A DNA stretch of 64,000 bases from Phycisphaera sp. (GCA_020639255.1 JACKGZ010000005.1:1-64000); one strand, 5' to 3'; numbered from the stretch's first letter, positions 18,209-26,776 are shown. Program-made: numbers and translations. The notes: generated from the letters alone by a model not told the origin.

Positions 18209-18817
18209 TCATCGCCGCCTACGCGAAGTTGAAACGAGCGCCAGAACCACGAGCGAGGCCGAAGTCGGAGCCGGCACGTTGCGAACGAGCCAATGGCCCG
18301 AAGCCTGACTCTGTTCGCTCGGCTCGAACGAGAAGACGAGCCCGTACTCGGTCGCGAGCGGGTGCGTGTAGAGCTCCGTGGCATAGATATTGCCGCTGAG
18401 TGTCACGTCGGATGTCATGCCCACAGCCGAGAAATACTGCGTCGAGCCGAAAATCGAGCGCACAACCGTGCCACCAACAAGATCGACAAGCGCCAGGACC
18501 TCGACCGACACACCCGGCCCGTTGGAAAGCCCCGGGCCGCTGTAGCTTGAACCCGTCCAGTCTTCGAGCCCGGCGCTGAGCCACATCGCACGCACCTCGG
18601 CGAACGATGCGTGCCGCCAGCCCGCGTACGTCGGGTCCGCCTGCACCTGATCGAAAGAAAGGCCATCCGTAAACGTCAGGTCGAGGAACATCAGGTTCTG
18701 ATCGGTATCGATCGTCACCGAGCCCGGCCCGAATTCGCTGTCACCGCTCAGAATGTCGCCCGACGCAGTGAACGCAAATGACATAGCAACCGAGCACGCG
18801 AGTGTGTACTTCTTCAT
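18209..18817 (-). CDS. PEP-CTERM exported protein
   Basis: The protein has 202 residues from ATG 18817 (GAGGAG upstream; an in-frame ATG further upstream is not used). It has a signal peptide MKKYTLACSVAMSFAFTASG, a beta-rich middle of about 150 residues with no known domain, and the C-terminal sorting signal VPAPTSASLVVLALVSTSRRRR. The PAP motif plus Arg cluster matches the other PEP-CTERM-like proteins here. Transport would be by Sec, followed by exosortase processing. Confidence 0.82.
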   Translation of the reverse strand: MKKYTLACSVAMSFAFTASGDILSGDSEFGPGSVTIDTDQNLMFLDLTFTDGLSFDQVQADPTYAGWRHASFAEVRAMWLSAGLEDWTGSSYSGPGLSNGPGVSVEVLALVDLVGGTVVRSIFGSTQYFSAVGMTSDVTLSGNIYATELYTHPLATEYGLVFSFEPSEQSQASGHWLVRNVPAPTSASLVVLALVSTSRRRR

Positions 18818-18970
18818 TCGAGCGGCTCCTCGTTCAGCAGAGTTGCATCTGACGAATCCAAGCACGAATGAGCGTGCCCGGACGAGAGCCCAGTGTAGTG
18901 GTTCTCATCCGATAGTGGGGACTTTATCGCGACAAGGCGTGAAGATTTGACAAAGCAAGAAGGCGACCCA

Positions 18971-19327
18971 TCAGGAGCCGGCAAACAATGCACCGCCGAA
19001 AATCATGCCGATGACCGCAGCGAGAACGCTGTACGCGAGCATCCCCAGGCACACACCCAGCCCGATGATGACAATCAGCTGAATCACCTGCCCCGAGTGC
19101 TCGAAGATCGGCGAGATGTACGTCGGGTGCTGCTCGGGCGAGCCGATGCACCGCGCATCATCCGGCACAGCGCCGCGATGCTCCGAGTGGTATTTGAAAT
19201 CCGAATAGCCCGACACGCCGCGGTCCGCGAGCGCCTGCTCCGCCTTGACCAGACTCTCCGCGTAGATATACAACACGCGATTCACCCGCGTTTGCTCGTC
19301 GGCCTTGGTCGCTTTGAAGTACGGCAC
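18971..19327 (-). CDS. Small hypothetical membrane protein
   Basis: The protein has 118 residues from GTG 19327, which begins one base after the scoB stop codon; longer open frames run into scoB and are not used. Residues 1-75 are soluble. Residues about 83-118 hold one long or two short TM segments rich in Gly and Ala (LIVIIGLGVCLGMLAYSVLAAVIGMIFGGALFA). It is the last gene of the apparent feoA-feoB-small ORF-scoB operon. Function is unknown. Confidence 0.65.
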   Translation of the reverse strand: MPYFKATKADEQTRVNRVLYIYAESLVKAEQALADRGVSGYSDFKYHSEHRGAVPDDARCIGSPEQHPTYISPIFEHSGQVIQLIVIIGLGVCLGMLAYSVLAAVIGMIFGGALFAGS

Positions 19328-19328
19328 T

Positions 19329-20006
19329 TTAAGCCCCGACCGTCTTGAGCTCGTCCGCAAACACGATCTCCGCCTCGGTCTTCTCACGGATCTCGTCGGC
19401 GGACACACCCTCGGCGAGTTCGGTCACCTTGAACCGGCCGATCTGCGGGTCGAACTCCATCACGCACAGGTCCGTGATGACCATGTCGACCACGCCCTTG
19501 CCGGTCAGGGGGAGGTTGCATTCCTTGAGGATCTTCGCCTCGCCTTTCTTGGAGACGTGCTCCATCATGACGACGACCTTCTCAACGCCCGCGACGAGGT
19601 CCATCGCGCCGCCCATGCCCTTGACCATCTTGCCCGGGATCATCCAGTTGGCGATGTCGCCGTCCTGCGAGAGCTGCATCGCGCCCAGGATGCACATGTC
19701 GATGTGCCCGCCGCGGATCATGCCGAAGCTGTCCGAGCTTGAGAAGAAGCTCGAGCCCGGCAGCGCCGTCACGGTCTGCTTGCCCGCGTTGATGAGGTCC
19801 GCGTCAACCCTGTCCTCGGTCGGGAAAGGCCCGATGCCGAGCAGGCCGTTCTCGGATTGCAGCCACACCTCGATGGGCTTCCCGTCGGGCCCGGCGGGGA
19901 TGTGGTTCGCCACGAGCGTGGGCATCCCGATCCCGAGGTTGACGAGGAAGCCGTCACGGAGTTCCAGGGCGGCACGCTGAGCGATCTGGTCACGTGTCAG
20001 TGGCAT
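19329..20006 (-). CDS. scoB: 3-oxoacid CoA-transferase subunit B
   Basis: The 225-residue protein matches the beta subunit of succinyl-CoA:3-oxoacid (acetoacetate) CoA-transferase. The catalytic glutamate region is in LQSENGLLGIG, and the family motifs NLGIGMPTLVANHIP and KMVKGMGGAMDLVAG are present. With the alpha subunit it moves CoA from succinyl-CoA to acetoacetate, a step in ketone or branched-chain amino acid degradation. The alpha gene is not adjacent but lies at 28718-29488. Here scoB follows feoB and a tiny ORF, with 20 nt between. Confidence 0.93.
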   Translation of the reverse strand: MPLTRDQIAQRAALELRDGFLVNLGIGMPTLVANHIPAGPDGKPIEVWLQSENGLLGIGPFPTEDRVDADLINAGKQTVTALPGSSFFSSSDSFGMIRGGHIDMCILGAMQLSQDGDIANWMIPGKMVKGMGGAMDLVAGVEKVVVMMEHVSKKGEAKILKECNLPLTGKGVVDMVITDLCVMEFDPQIGRFKVTELAEGVSADEIREKTEAEIVFADELKTVGA

Positions 20007-20026
20007 GCCCGCATTGTAGTGGATGC

Positions 20027-20167
20027 TCAGTCCCGCTTCTTCGCCGAGATTGTGAGCTGAGTCCGGGCTTTCTTCCGCCGAACGGGCCTGAACTGCCTGA
20101 AGAGCAGCACTGCGCCGCCGATCGCCAGGATCGAAACCACCCAGAACTGCCAGTCGCCCACGGGCAT
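20027..20167 (-). CDS. 46-residue membrane protein coupled to feoB
   Basis: ATG 20167 shares its A with the feoB stop (TGATG), a strong sign of translational coupling. The 46-residue product has one TM helix (about 8-24, FWVVSILAIGGAVLLF) and then a very basic tail (RPVRRKKAR). The architecture and position match the small FeoB-associated membrane proteins or FeoC-like partners of other bacteria, but it lacks their cysteine cluster. It may stabilise or regulate the FeoB channel. The call is by context. Confidence 0.65.
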   Translation of the reverse strand: MPVGDWQFWVVSILAIGGAVLLFRQFRPVRRKKARTQLTISAKKRD

Positions 20168-22164
20168 CAGAGCACCCGCGAAAGCACTTGATAGACGAGC
20201 GTCGCTGCGATGTACGCAAAGCTCGACATCCACGCGAACTGGAGCCCGGCCCACTTCCACCCGCCGGCCTCCTTGGCCGTCACCACGAGCGTCGGCAGGC
20301 ACTGGATCGCCAGCACAAAGAAGACGAGCATCGCCCAGCTTGTCGCGGACGTGAAGACGAGCGAGCCGTCGTCGCGCGTCGCCCCCGAGACGGCCGCCAG
20401 CACGCCCTCGTCCTCGGTGTCGTCGGTGCCCGCGATCTGCACCGCCATCGTCGAGACGAACACCTCGCGTGCCGCGAAGCTCGCAAGGATGCCGACCGTC
20501 AGCTGACGATCCGCACCCATCGGCGCGAACACGGGCTGAGCGGTCGCGCCGATCCGCCCGAGGAACGTGCGCCTAGCCGCGTACTTCGTGTCTTCCGCGT
20601 CCGCCTGCGCGAGCAGCGCCTCCGCATCATCGGGCTGCGCCTCGGCCACGACCGCCGCCTGCTCGCGCAAGCCCTCCGCGACCGGCGAGGATTCCGAACC
20701 CGGGTACGCCCCGAGCCACCAGAGCACCACCGAGATCGCCAGGATCACCGTCCCCGCCTTGCGCATAAAGAGCCACCCGCGACCGATCGCCTGCTTCGTG
20801 GCGCCAAGCACGCTGGGCATCTGGTACCGCGGGAGCTCGAGCGCCATGGGCCTGCTCTTGCCCCGCAGGATCGTTCCGCGCGCCAGGATCGCGCTAATCA
20901 GGCCCGCCGCGATCCCGATCGCGTAGCACATGGTGAACGCGAGCGCCTGCTTCGTGCTGCTGCCCGGGAACAGGAGCTGCGTGAGGAGCACGTACACCGG
21001 GATCCGCGCCGAGCAGCTCATGAACGGGATGACGAGAATCGTCGCGAGCCGGTCGCGCCGGTCTGGAACCGCGCGGGCCGACATGATCGCCGGGATCGCG
21101 CACGCGTGCGCCGAGAGCAACGGCACGAACGCGTGCCCGGGCAAACCAAAGGGCCGAAGCAACCGGTCGATCACGAACGCCGCCCTCGCCAGGTAGCCCG
21201 TCTGCTCCAGAATCGCAATCAGGAAAAACAGCAACAAGATCTGTGGCAGGAAGATCACCGTCCCCCCCACGCCCGCGATCACACCATCCGTCAAGAGATC
21301 CCGGATCGGGCCCGCGGGCAGTGTGTCGGCAACAAAGCCGCCCAGTGTCGCAAAGAGCAGATCGATCGCATCCATCGGCACGGACGCGAGCTTGAAGATC
21401 ACCCAGAAGAGCCCCGTCATGATCGATGCGAAGAGCACCACCCCCAAAACCGGATGCGTGAACGCGCGGTCGAGGCGGTCCGTCAGCTTGTCGTCCTGAT
21501 CGCGCTCGTCGTGGCTCGACGCGACGTCCGCGTATACCGCGTCCGCCCAGCGCTCAAGCTCCGACGCGTCCGTGGGGATCGTCACCTGTGTCACACGCGC
21601 CCGCGCAAGCGTGGGCAGGATCTCGTCGATCCCCTGCTTCGTTTTCGACGACACCACCACCACCGGGACACCGAGCTGCGCTTCGAGGCGTTCACCTTCG
21701 ATGTGGATCCCGCGTCGGCTCGCGGCGTCGGCCATCGACACCACCACCACGCTCGGCATCCGGCGCGCCAAAGCCTCGCCCGCGAGCCTCAGGTTCCGGA
21801 GCAGGTTCGTCCCGTCGAGCACGAGCGCCACCACCTCGGGCGGCCTGGCGCGCCAGCCCTCGGGCGCGGTGTTGCCGTCGAGCACGCCCCGACAGATCGC
21901 CGACTCCGACTGATCGAGCGACAGGCTGTAGATGCCGGGCAAGTCCACGAGCGTCAAAACGCCTGTGTCTGTGTCGATCGTCGCGATGTGCGCGTCCTGG
22001 GTCGTGCCCGGGAAGTTGGCCGTCTTCTGCTTGCGGCCCGCAAGCGTGTTAAACAGCGTCGTCTTCCCGACGTTCGGGTTGCCGATGAGCGCGACCGTGC
22101 GCGAGACCGCGGGTTTCGATTCGGAGGGCGCCGGCGGGGATGCGATCGTCTGGTGCTCGCTCAC
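20167..22164 (-). CDS. feoB: Ferrous iron transporter FeoB
   Basis: The 665-residue inner-membrane Fe2+ importer has a cytosolic GTPase domain with G1 GNPNVGKT (28-35), the NFPGTT switch and G3 DLPG (74-77). A helical GDI-like spacer and a polytopic Gate/Nucleoside-recognition region follow. SCSARIPVYVLL is the conserved pore motif of the first gate. The G4 motif, normally N-x-x-D, reads SMAD at 143-146. It follows feoA by 9 nt and is coupled to a 46-residue membrane protein downstream. The length is a little short (usual about 700-770). Confidence 0.95.
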   Translation of the reverse strand: MSEHQTIASPPAPSESKPAVSRTVALIGNPNVGKTTLFNTLAGRKQKTANFPGTTQDAHIATIDTDTGVLTLVDLPGIYSLSLDQSESAICRGVLDGNTAPEGWRARPPEVVALVLDGTNLLRNLRLAGEALARRMPSVVVVSMADAASRRGIHIEGERLEAQLGVPVVVVSSKTKQGIDEILPTLARARVTQVTIPTDASELERWADAVYADVASSHDERDQDDKLTDRLDRAFTHPVLGVVLFASIMTGLFWVIFKLASVPMDAIDLLFATLGGFVADTLPAGPIRDLLTDGVIAGVGGTVIFLPQILLLFFLIAILEQTGYLARAAFVIDRLLRPFGLPGHAFVPLLSAHACAIPAIMSARAVPDRRDRLATILVIPFMSCSARIPVYVLLTQLLFPGSSTKQALAFTMCYAIGIAAGLISAILARGTILRGKSRPMALELPRYQMPSVLGATKQAIGRGWLFMRKAGTVILAISVVLWWLGAYPGSESSPVAEGLREQAAVVAEAQPDDAEALLAQADAEDTKYAARRTFLGRIGATAQPVFAPMGADRQLTVGILASFAAREVFVSTMAVQIAGTDDTEDEGVLAAVSGATRDDGSLVFTSATSWAMLVFFVLAIQCLPTLVVTAKEAGGWKWAGLQFAWMSSFAYIAATLVYQVLSRVL

Positions 22165-22173
22165 CGGCTTCTC

Positions 22174-22434
22174 TCAGCAGGGGCGGACGTGCAGGTGGTC
22201 CGCCAGCCGCTTGGCAAGCGCGATCCGGCAGCCGCCGGCCTTCGAGCCGATCGACACGATGCAGGGCTCCCCCATCTTGCAGACCCTGAGTTCGCACTCG
22301 GGCCGAAGCCCCATCGCCCGTAGGGCCTCCCCCTCGCCGCTGTCCAGCGTCGTCGAATCCAAACGAGCCGACTGCCCCCGCGTGAGCTGGGTGAGCCGAA
22401 TGGGCGATTTGGGAGCAACAGGGGCGTCGATCAC
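22174..22434 (-). CDS. feoA: Ferrous iron transport protein FeoA
   Basis: The 86-residue SH3-like protein carries the FeoA pattern: LTRGQSARL early, RAMGLRPECELRV in the middle, and CRIALAKRLADHLHV at the end. FeoA is a cytosolic partner needed for FeoB activity. It lies 9 nt upstream of feoB on the same strand. No clear Fur box is visible in the 71-bp gap upstream, so the operon may begin further up, with the 22506-23831 gene. Confidence 0.9.
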   Translation of the reverse strand: MIDAPVAPKSPIRLTQLTRGQSARLDSTTLDSGEGEALRAMGLRPECELRVCKMGEPCIVSIGSKAGGCRIALAKRLADHLHVRPC

Positions 22435-22505
22435 GCCCAGACTCTAGGTCAATTGAGACTGGTTCGCAACCTGGGGTAGTGGTTCACTTTGGGCCGGATG
22501 GCCCC

Positions 22506-23831
22506 TCACGTCCCCCGCTTGGCGATCTCCTCGAATGACATGCAGTAGCCCGCACGCCAGATGGGGAACTGGACCTCGCAGCGGAAGCCTACGTACTCGT
22601 TGGCGTCCTCGCCGATGCGGCGGAAGGTGTGCTCAGTCAGTTCGCCGTGGCGGTGCCACATCGCCGAGTCGGCCGAGCCGATGCCTCGGCCGAGCAGTTC
22701 GAGCTTGGTCTGCGAGGGGAAGCGGGTGGCCCAGCGGTCGCCGCCGGCGATCGAGAGCTTGGGGTACCACAGGAGCGCGTCGACCGAGGGGCGGAACATC
22801 CGCTCAAGCTTCTCGTGGATCCACACGTCAAAGACCAGGTTCTGCACGGGCCAGTTGACGAGGTACCACACGCGCTCGAACGCGCTCTCCTTCGTCTCAG
22901 GGTTGATGAAGGGCCACTTGGTGCGCGTCGCCGTCACGACATCGAGCGCCATGCCCGGTTCGACGTGCTTCGGGTCGATCACCTGCAAAAGCTGCCCGTT
23001 GTCGCCACGGCCCGTGATCTCGGGGAAGGGCGTCGTGGTGAAAGGTTCGAGCAGCGCCGTGGGCGTGCGCCCTTCGAGGCCCGTGTCGTCGAGGAGTTTG
23101 CGGTCCCAGGCACCCTTGGCCCAGCGGAAGTTGTCGCCCGAGCACACGACCAGCGGCATGCCGCCCGGCTCCATCGTCGCATGAATAAAGCCGTGGATGT
23201 ATGTTCGGCTCAGCGTGTCCTCGTCGAGGTCGATGATGTTGATAGCAACGGCGGTCTGCGTGCTCCCGCCCGTGATCTGACTCGCCGCGGCGAAGAGATT
23301 CGCGCGGGCGGCAAGATCGGAATTCCCCCCGGGCGGCTTGGGTCCGCCGAGGCCGGCGTCGAGTCGGTCGATGAGCTTGGTGTGGCTCCCCGCGATGTCC
23401 TCGATCAGGCGCGAGAACTCGTTCACCGAGGCTTCGAGCAGATCGGCGGATTCCTTTGAAACACCGACGCGGCGAGCCGACGCGATGAAGCTCTCGAGCC
23501 CCTTCACGCCCGGCACGCGCGAGAGCGTGGCGATCGAGGCCGGATCCTGGAGCGCGTAGCAGATGCGCTGTGTCGTGTTGCGGACGATGTCGAGATAGCG
23601 AGACATCCCGCTGCCGCCCTGGGCCTGCTCGGGCAGCTGGGCGACGACAATCCCCAAATCAGAATGGAGCCTGTCCGCGACCCGCTGGGCCCGTTTGATT
23701 TCGGCCTCGCTCAGCGGGGCTCGCGTGGGCTTTCTCTCTCGCAACGCCGATCCGGACATGCCCAACACCATATCGGCGTAATCGGGCGCGTGCGAGCGGT
23801 AGGCCATTGAAGTTTGGTTATTGTACGTCAT
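22506..23831 (-). CDS. Unknown-family protein, paralogue of the 11237 gene
   Basis: The protein has 441 residues from ATG 23831 (AGGA 9 nt upstream), with no signal peptide. Matching blocks with the 11237-12436 product include 'DIVRNTTQRICYALQDP...VPGVKGLESFI' against 'DVARRYKLNKNLTWKIARIL...IPGASGFEILL', a central NLFAAAS-like block, a 'NLVFDVWIHEKLERMFRPSVDALLW' block, and the GFRCEVQFP end. It has about 40 extra residues at the N-terminus. It is divergent from a PEP-CTERM HAF-repeat gene, as is its paralogue. Family and function are not recognised. Confidence 0.75.
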   Translation of the reverse strand: MTYNNQTSMAYRSHAPDYADMVLGMSGSALRERKPTRAPLSEAEIKRAQRVADRLHSDLGIVVAQLPEQAQGGSGMSRYLDIVRNTTQRICYALQDPASIATLSRVPGVKGLESFIASARRVGVSKESADLLEASVNEFSRLIEDIAGSHTKLIDRLDAGLGGPKPPGGNSDLAARANLFAAASQITGGSTQTAVAINIIDLDEDTLSRTYIHGFIHATMEPGGMPLVVCSGDNFRWAKGAWDRKLLDDTGLEGRTPTALLEPFTTTPFPEITGRGDNGQLLQVIDPKHVEPGMALDVVTATRTKWPFINPETKESAFERVWYLVNWPVQNLVFDVWIHEKLERMFRPSVDALLWYPKLSIAGGDRWATRFPSQTKLELLGRGIGSADSAMWHRHGELTEHTFRRIGEDANEYVGFRCEVQFPIWRAGYCMSFEEIAKRGT

Positions 23832-23833
23832 TC

Positions 23834-23927
23834 TCGAGCATCCTGCTTTCGTCTTGTCCCAAAATTGATTTGATGGTTGACTTCAAATCAGTTTCGAGTA
23901 TTCTGCCACAGAACATCGGTCTTGTCC
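23834..23927. promoter_or_regulatory. Repeat-palindrome-repeat control region
   Basis: In the divergent gap, TCGAGCATCCTGC (23834-23846) and TCGAGTATTCTGC (23894-23906) are near-identical direct repeats. Each is followed by GTCTTGTCC (23851-23859 and 23919-23927). Between them lies the 8-bp inverted repeat TGATTTGA (23866-23873) / TCAAATCA (23883-23890). This looks like a duplicated operator or promoter. Confidence 0.5.
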
Positions 23928-23976
23928 AGACCTCTGTTCAGAAAGCTGGCAGCGAACGCACAAGGGAAAGAACAGC

Positions 23977-25110
23977 ATGAAAGACAGGCTCTTCTCCATC
24001 GCACTGATCGCCCTGGCCGGGGCGGCTCAGGGCCAGACCATCGAGCACCTCGGGTCGCTCGGCGGCGCGGGCTCGATCGCCTACGACATCAACGACCTCG
24101 GTCAGATCGTCGGCGAATCGCTCCTTGCCGGCAACGCGGTCAGCCACGCCACCATCTGGAACAGCGGCGTCGCCTCCGACCTCGGCGGCCTGAACGCGGG
24201 CGATAACTCCGTCGCGTGGGCGATCAATAACAACGGCGTTGCCGTCGGATCGAACGACCTCGCCACCGGCGAACGCACCGCAGCGCTTTTCCAGGGCGGC
24301 AGCGTCACCAACCTCGGTGCGACGATCGGCTCGCAGGGCAACAGCGTCGCGTGGGACATCAACGACGCGGGCGTTGTCGTTGGTCAGGCTCCGATCAACC
24401 CCGGCTTTGCCAAAGGGTTCGTCTGGGACGCAACGAGCGGCGGGCAAGCCGTCGGCACGATCCCGGGCTACATGGGCGGCGCGAATAAAGCGATCAACAA
24501 CGACGGCGTCATCGTCGGGCACTCCTTCTTCTTTGGAGATCCCGACGACGCCACGCTCGCGTTGCCCGATGGGCGAGGCGGATACGACGCCTTCAGCATC
24601 GGGCCCAGCGGCTTCAACGTCAGCTTCGCCACCGCGGTAAGCGAGTCGGGCATCGTCGTCGGTCACACGAGCGGCGCCGGTCTCGCCAGCCCCACCGGAG
24701 GCTGGCAGGCGGTGATCTACGAGCCCGACGGCCGCGGCGGCACGAACGACGTCCCGCTCGGTTTCCTCGACGGGCTTTCGATCTCGGAGGCGACCGACGT
24801 CAACGACGACGGCCTCGTCGTCGGGTTCGGGCTCGACGGCGACGGGCTGGGCCTTCTGCCCCGCGCGTTCGCCTGGTACGACGGCGTCATGACCGACCTC
24901 AACGACCTGCTCACCCCAGAGAGCGATTTCGTCAACCTCACTCAGGCCACCGGTGTCAACGCCAACGGCGACATCGTCGGCTTCGGTGAGACCCGCAGCG
25001 GCGAACTCGCCGGGTTCGTCATCAAGGGATTCATCCCTGCGCCAGGCACCGGCGCATTGCTGGCCGTCGCGGGCGTGCTGGCAACCCGCAGACGTCGGGA
25101 TAACCACTGA
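23977..25110 (+). CDS. PEP-CTERM protein with HAF repeats
   Basis: The 377-residue exported protein has signal peptide MKDRLFSIALIALAGAAQG. It carries at least seven HAF-type repeats, such as AYDINDLGQIVGES, AWAINNNGVAVGSN, AWDINDAGVVVGQA and ATDVNDDGLVVGFG, likely a beta propeller. The C-terminus IPAPGTGALLAVAGVLATRRRR plus DNH is a PEP-CTERM-like sorting signal. It is the same kind of protein as 12672-13787 and, like it, is divergent from the unknown-family gene. AAGGGA lies 9 nt before ATG 23977. Confidence 0.88.
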   Translation: MKDRLFSIALIALAGAAQGQTIEHLGSLGGAGSIAYDINDLGQIVGESLLAGNAVSHATIWNSGVASDLGGLNAGDNSVAWAINNNGVAVGSNDLATGERTAALFQGGSVTNLGATIGSQGNSVAWDINDAGVVVGQAPINPGFAKGFVWDATSGGQAVGTIPGYMGGANKAINNDGVIVGHSFFFGDPDDATLALPDGRGGYDAFSIGPSGFNVSFATAVSESGIVVGHTSGAGLASPTGGWQAVIYEPDGRGGTNDVPLGFLDGLSISEATDVNDDGLVVGFGLDGDGLGLLPRAFAWYDGVMTDLNDLLTPESDFVNLTQATGVNANGDIVGFGETRSGELAGFVIKGFIPAPGTGALLAVAGVLATRRRRDNH

Positions 25111-25180
25111 TTTCACCATGCTCGTGGCACGAGCAACGTCATAGACCACACTCTGTATCACACGCACAGGAGATATGAAG

Positions 25181-25963
25181 ATGCGAAAGCTCATGGCAAT
25201 CACGGCCGCGATGATCGCGGGCACCTCAGCCGCCCAGACTCTCAACTTTGACAGCGAGACCGAGGGCTTCCTCGGCACCTCGTACGATTTCAGTGGCATC
25301 ACCGTGTTCGGCGTCAACCAGAACTCGGGCATCAACCCCGACGGCTCGACCTTCGGGCCTGGCGATTACGGCGACCAGGTCGTCATCGAAGACGCCAACC
25401 TCCTCGCCCTCGACTTTGCCGATGTCACGCCCGACAACGTGCTCAGCTTCGGCGGCTCTTTCGTCCCGGGCGACAACCTCTCCATCAACCTCATGAGCCA
25501 GGTCTTCATCTCGCCCAACACCTCCGTCGACTACTTCGCCGTCGATCTCTTCCACTACGAGAACGGCCCCTGGGGCGGCATCGAGGTCATCGTCGAGGGC
25601 AGCGACCGCGGCACGCCCGTTGTGTCCGACTCGTTTGTCATCTCCGACCTGGGCGGGCGTGACAACGTCGTCCATACACGCGTCGAACTCTCCGGCGCCT
25701 CGTTCGACACCGTGCGCATCTATTCCGAGATGCCCGACGGCACCGAGACCGTCTTCGCAACCGTCATGGACAACATGACCTTCGACGCGCCGAGCAACTG
25801 CCTCGCCGACACCAACCACGACGGCGCCGTCACGCCGGCCGACTTCAGCGCCTGGGTCGCCGCGTTCAACGCGCAGGCCCCCGAGTGCGATCAGAACGGC
25901 GACGGCTCCTGCACCCCCGCCGACTTCTCGGCCTGGGTCTCCAACTTCAACGCCGGCTGCTGA
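25181..25963 (+). CDS. Exported protein with GC-type dockerin-like tail
   Basis: The protein has 260 residues from ATG 25181, which has AGGAG at proper spacing; the ATG at 25175 is too close to it. A signal peptide (MRKLMAITAAMIAGTSAA) precedes a beta-sandwich-like domain of about 180 residues. The last 55 residues hold two dockerin-like calcium loops, 'DTNHDGAVTPADFSAWVAAFN' and 'DQNGDGSCTPADFSAWVSNFN', and end in Gly-Cys. This tail matches what I recall as the GC-type dockerin domain of Phycisphaerae, a probable surface attachment or sorting signal. Confidence 0.85.
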   Translation: MRKLMAITAAMIAGTSAAQTLNFDSETEGFLGTSYDFSGITVFGVNQNSGINPDGSTFGPGDYGDQVVIEDANLLALDFADVTPDNVLSFGGSFVPGDNLSINLMSQVFISPNTSVDYFAVDLFHYENGPWGGIEVIVEGSDRGTPVVSDSFVISDLGGRDNVVHTRVELSGASFDTVRIYSEMPDGTETVFATVMDNMTFDAPSNCLADTNHDGAVTPADFSAWVAAFNAQAPECDQNGDGSCTPADFSAWVSNFNAGC

Positions 25964-26015
25964 TCGTCCAAATTCGTCACTCCCCTTTCACGACCAGATC
26001 GTGATCCTCAACTCA

Positions 26016-26045
26016 GAACAGGCCCCGCTTCGGTGGGGCCTGTTC
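26016..26045 (+). terminator. Hairpin terminator after the dockerin gene
   Basis: A perfect 11-bp stem (26016-26026 with 26035-26045, 8-nt loop) lies 52 nt after the stop. The downstream T-run is weak (GCTTTGGG), so termination may be partial. Confidence 0.6.
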
Positions 26046-26137
26046 GCTTTGGGTGGTACTTTTTTCGCCATGTCGGCATACTCGGCGGGACACACGTGTT
26101 CAACCGGCGGACACTCGACCTCACGGAGACGCCTGCC

Positions 26138-26776
26138 ATGCCACGCTCATTCGACACCATCCGGGGTGTGCTCACCGTCGCGACCATCCTCCTCTCGACC
26201 GCTGCCGCCAACGCCCAAAGCACCGACACCCCCAAGGCCAACGACCGCGAGACATGGGTCAACAAAGCCGAACGCAAGATCAAGAAGTACGAGCTCGGGC
26301 GCAAGAACCTTGCCATCGAGGGCTACGACCCCGTCGCCTACTTCCCCGAGGGCGGCGGCAAACCCCAGAAGGGCAAGAAGGACTACGAGTACACCCACCG
26401 CGGCGTCGTCTACCGCTTCGTGAGCGCCAAGCACCGCGATATGTTCAAGGAAGACCCCGACAAGTACGAGCCCACCCACGGCGGCTGGTGCGCCTACGCC
26501 ATGGCCAAGGGCGACTACACCGAACCCAACCCCAAACGATTCCTGATCCAGAACGGTCGGCTCATGCTCTTCTACGACGGACTCTTCGGCGACACCTACA
26601 AGATGTGGCTCGACGAAAACCCGGAAGAACTTGAGAAGAAGGCCGACGAGTTCTGGGAGAAGGAATCCGGCGAGAAGCCGCGCATCCCCGAGGACGAGAA
26701 CGCCGACGACAAGGACAACCAGAACGACAAAGCCGACGACGGGAGCGATACAGACGACGACGAAAGCGGCGGCTGA
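26138..26776 (+). CDS. Exported YHS-domain protein
   Basis: The protein has 212 residues from ATG 26138 (GGAG upstream). A signal peptide ends near AANAQS. The YHS-type domain spans about 55-115: 'NLAIEGYDPVAYFPEGGG', then 'YEYTHRGVVYRFVSAKHRDMF', and 'KYEPTHGGWCAYAMAKG' containing the conserved Cys. YHS domains are small metal-binding modules. The final 40 residues are a very acidic Asp/Glu-rich tail with no known domain. The stop abuts the stop of the convergent HAD gene with no gap. Confidence 0.85.
   Translation: MPRSFDTIRGVLTVATILLSTAAANAQSTDTPKANDRETWVNKAERKIKKYELGRKNLAIEGYDPVAYFPEGGGKPQKGKKDYEYTHRGVVYRFVSAKHRDMFKEDPDKYEPTHGGWCAYAMAKGDYTEPNPKRFLIQNGRLMLFYDGLFGDTYKMWLDENPEELEKKADEFWEKESGEKPRIPEDENADDKDNQNDKADDGSDTDDDESGG

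Noticed and set aside
20188..22323. 711-residue open frame on the + strand opposite feoB
   Set aside because: It is an Arg/His-rich shadow of the high-GC feoB gene, with no start signal and no family match.
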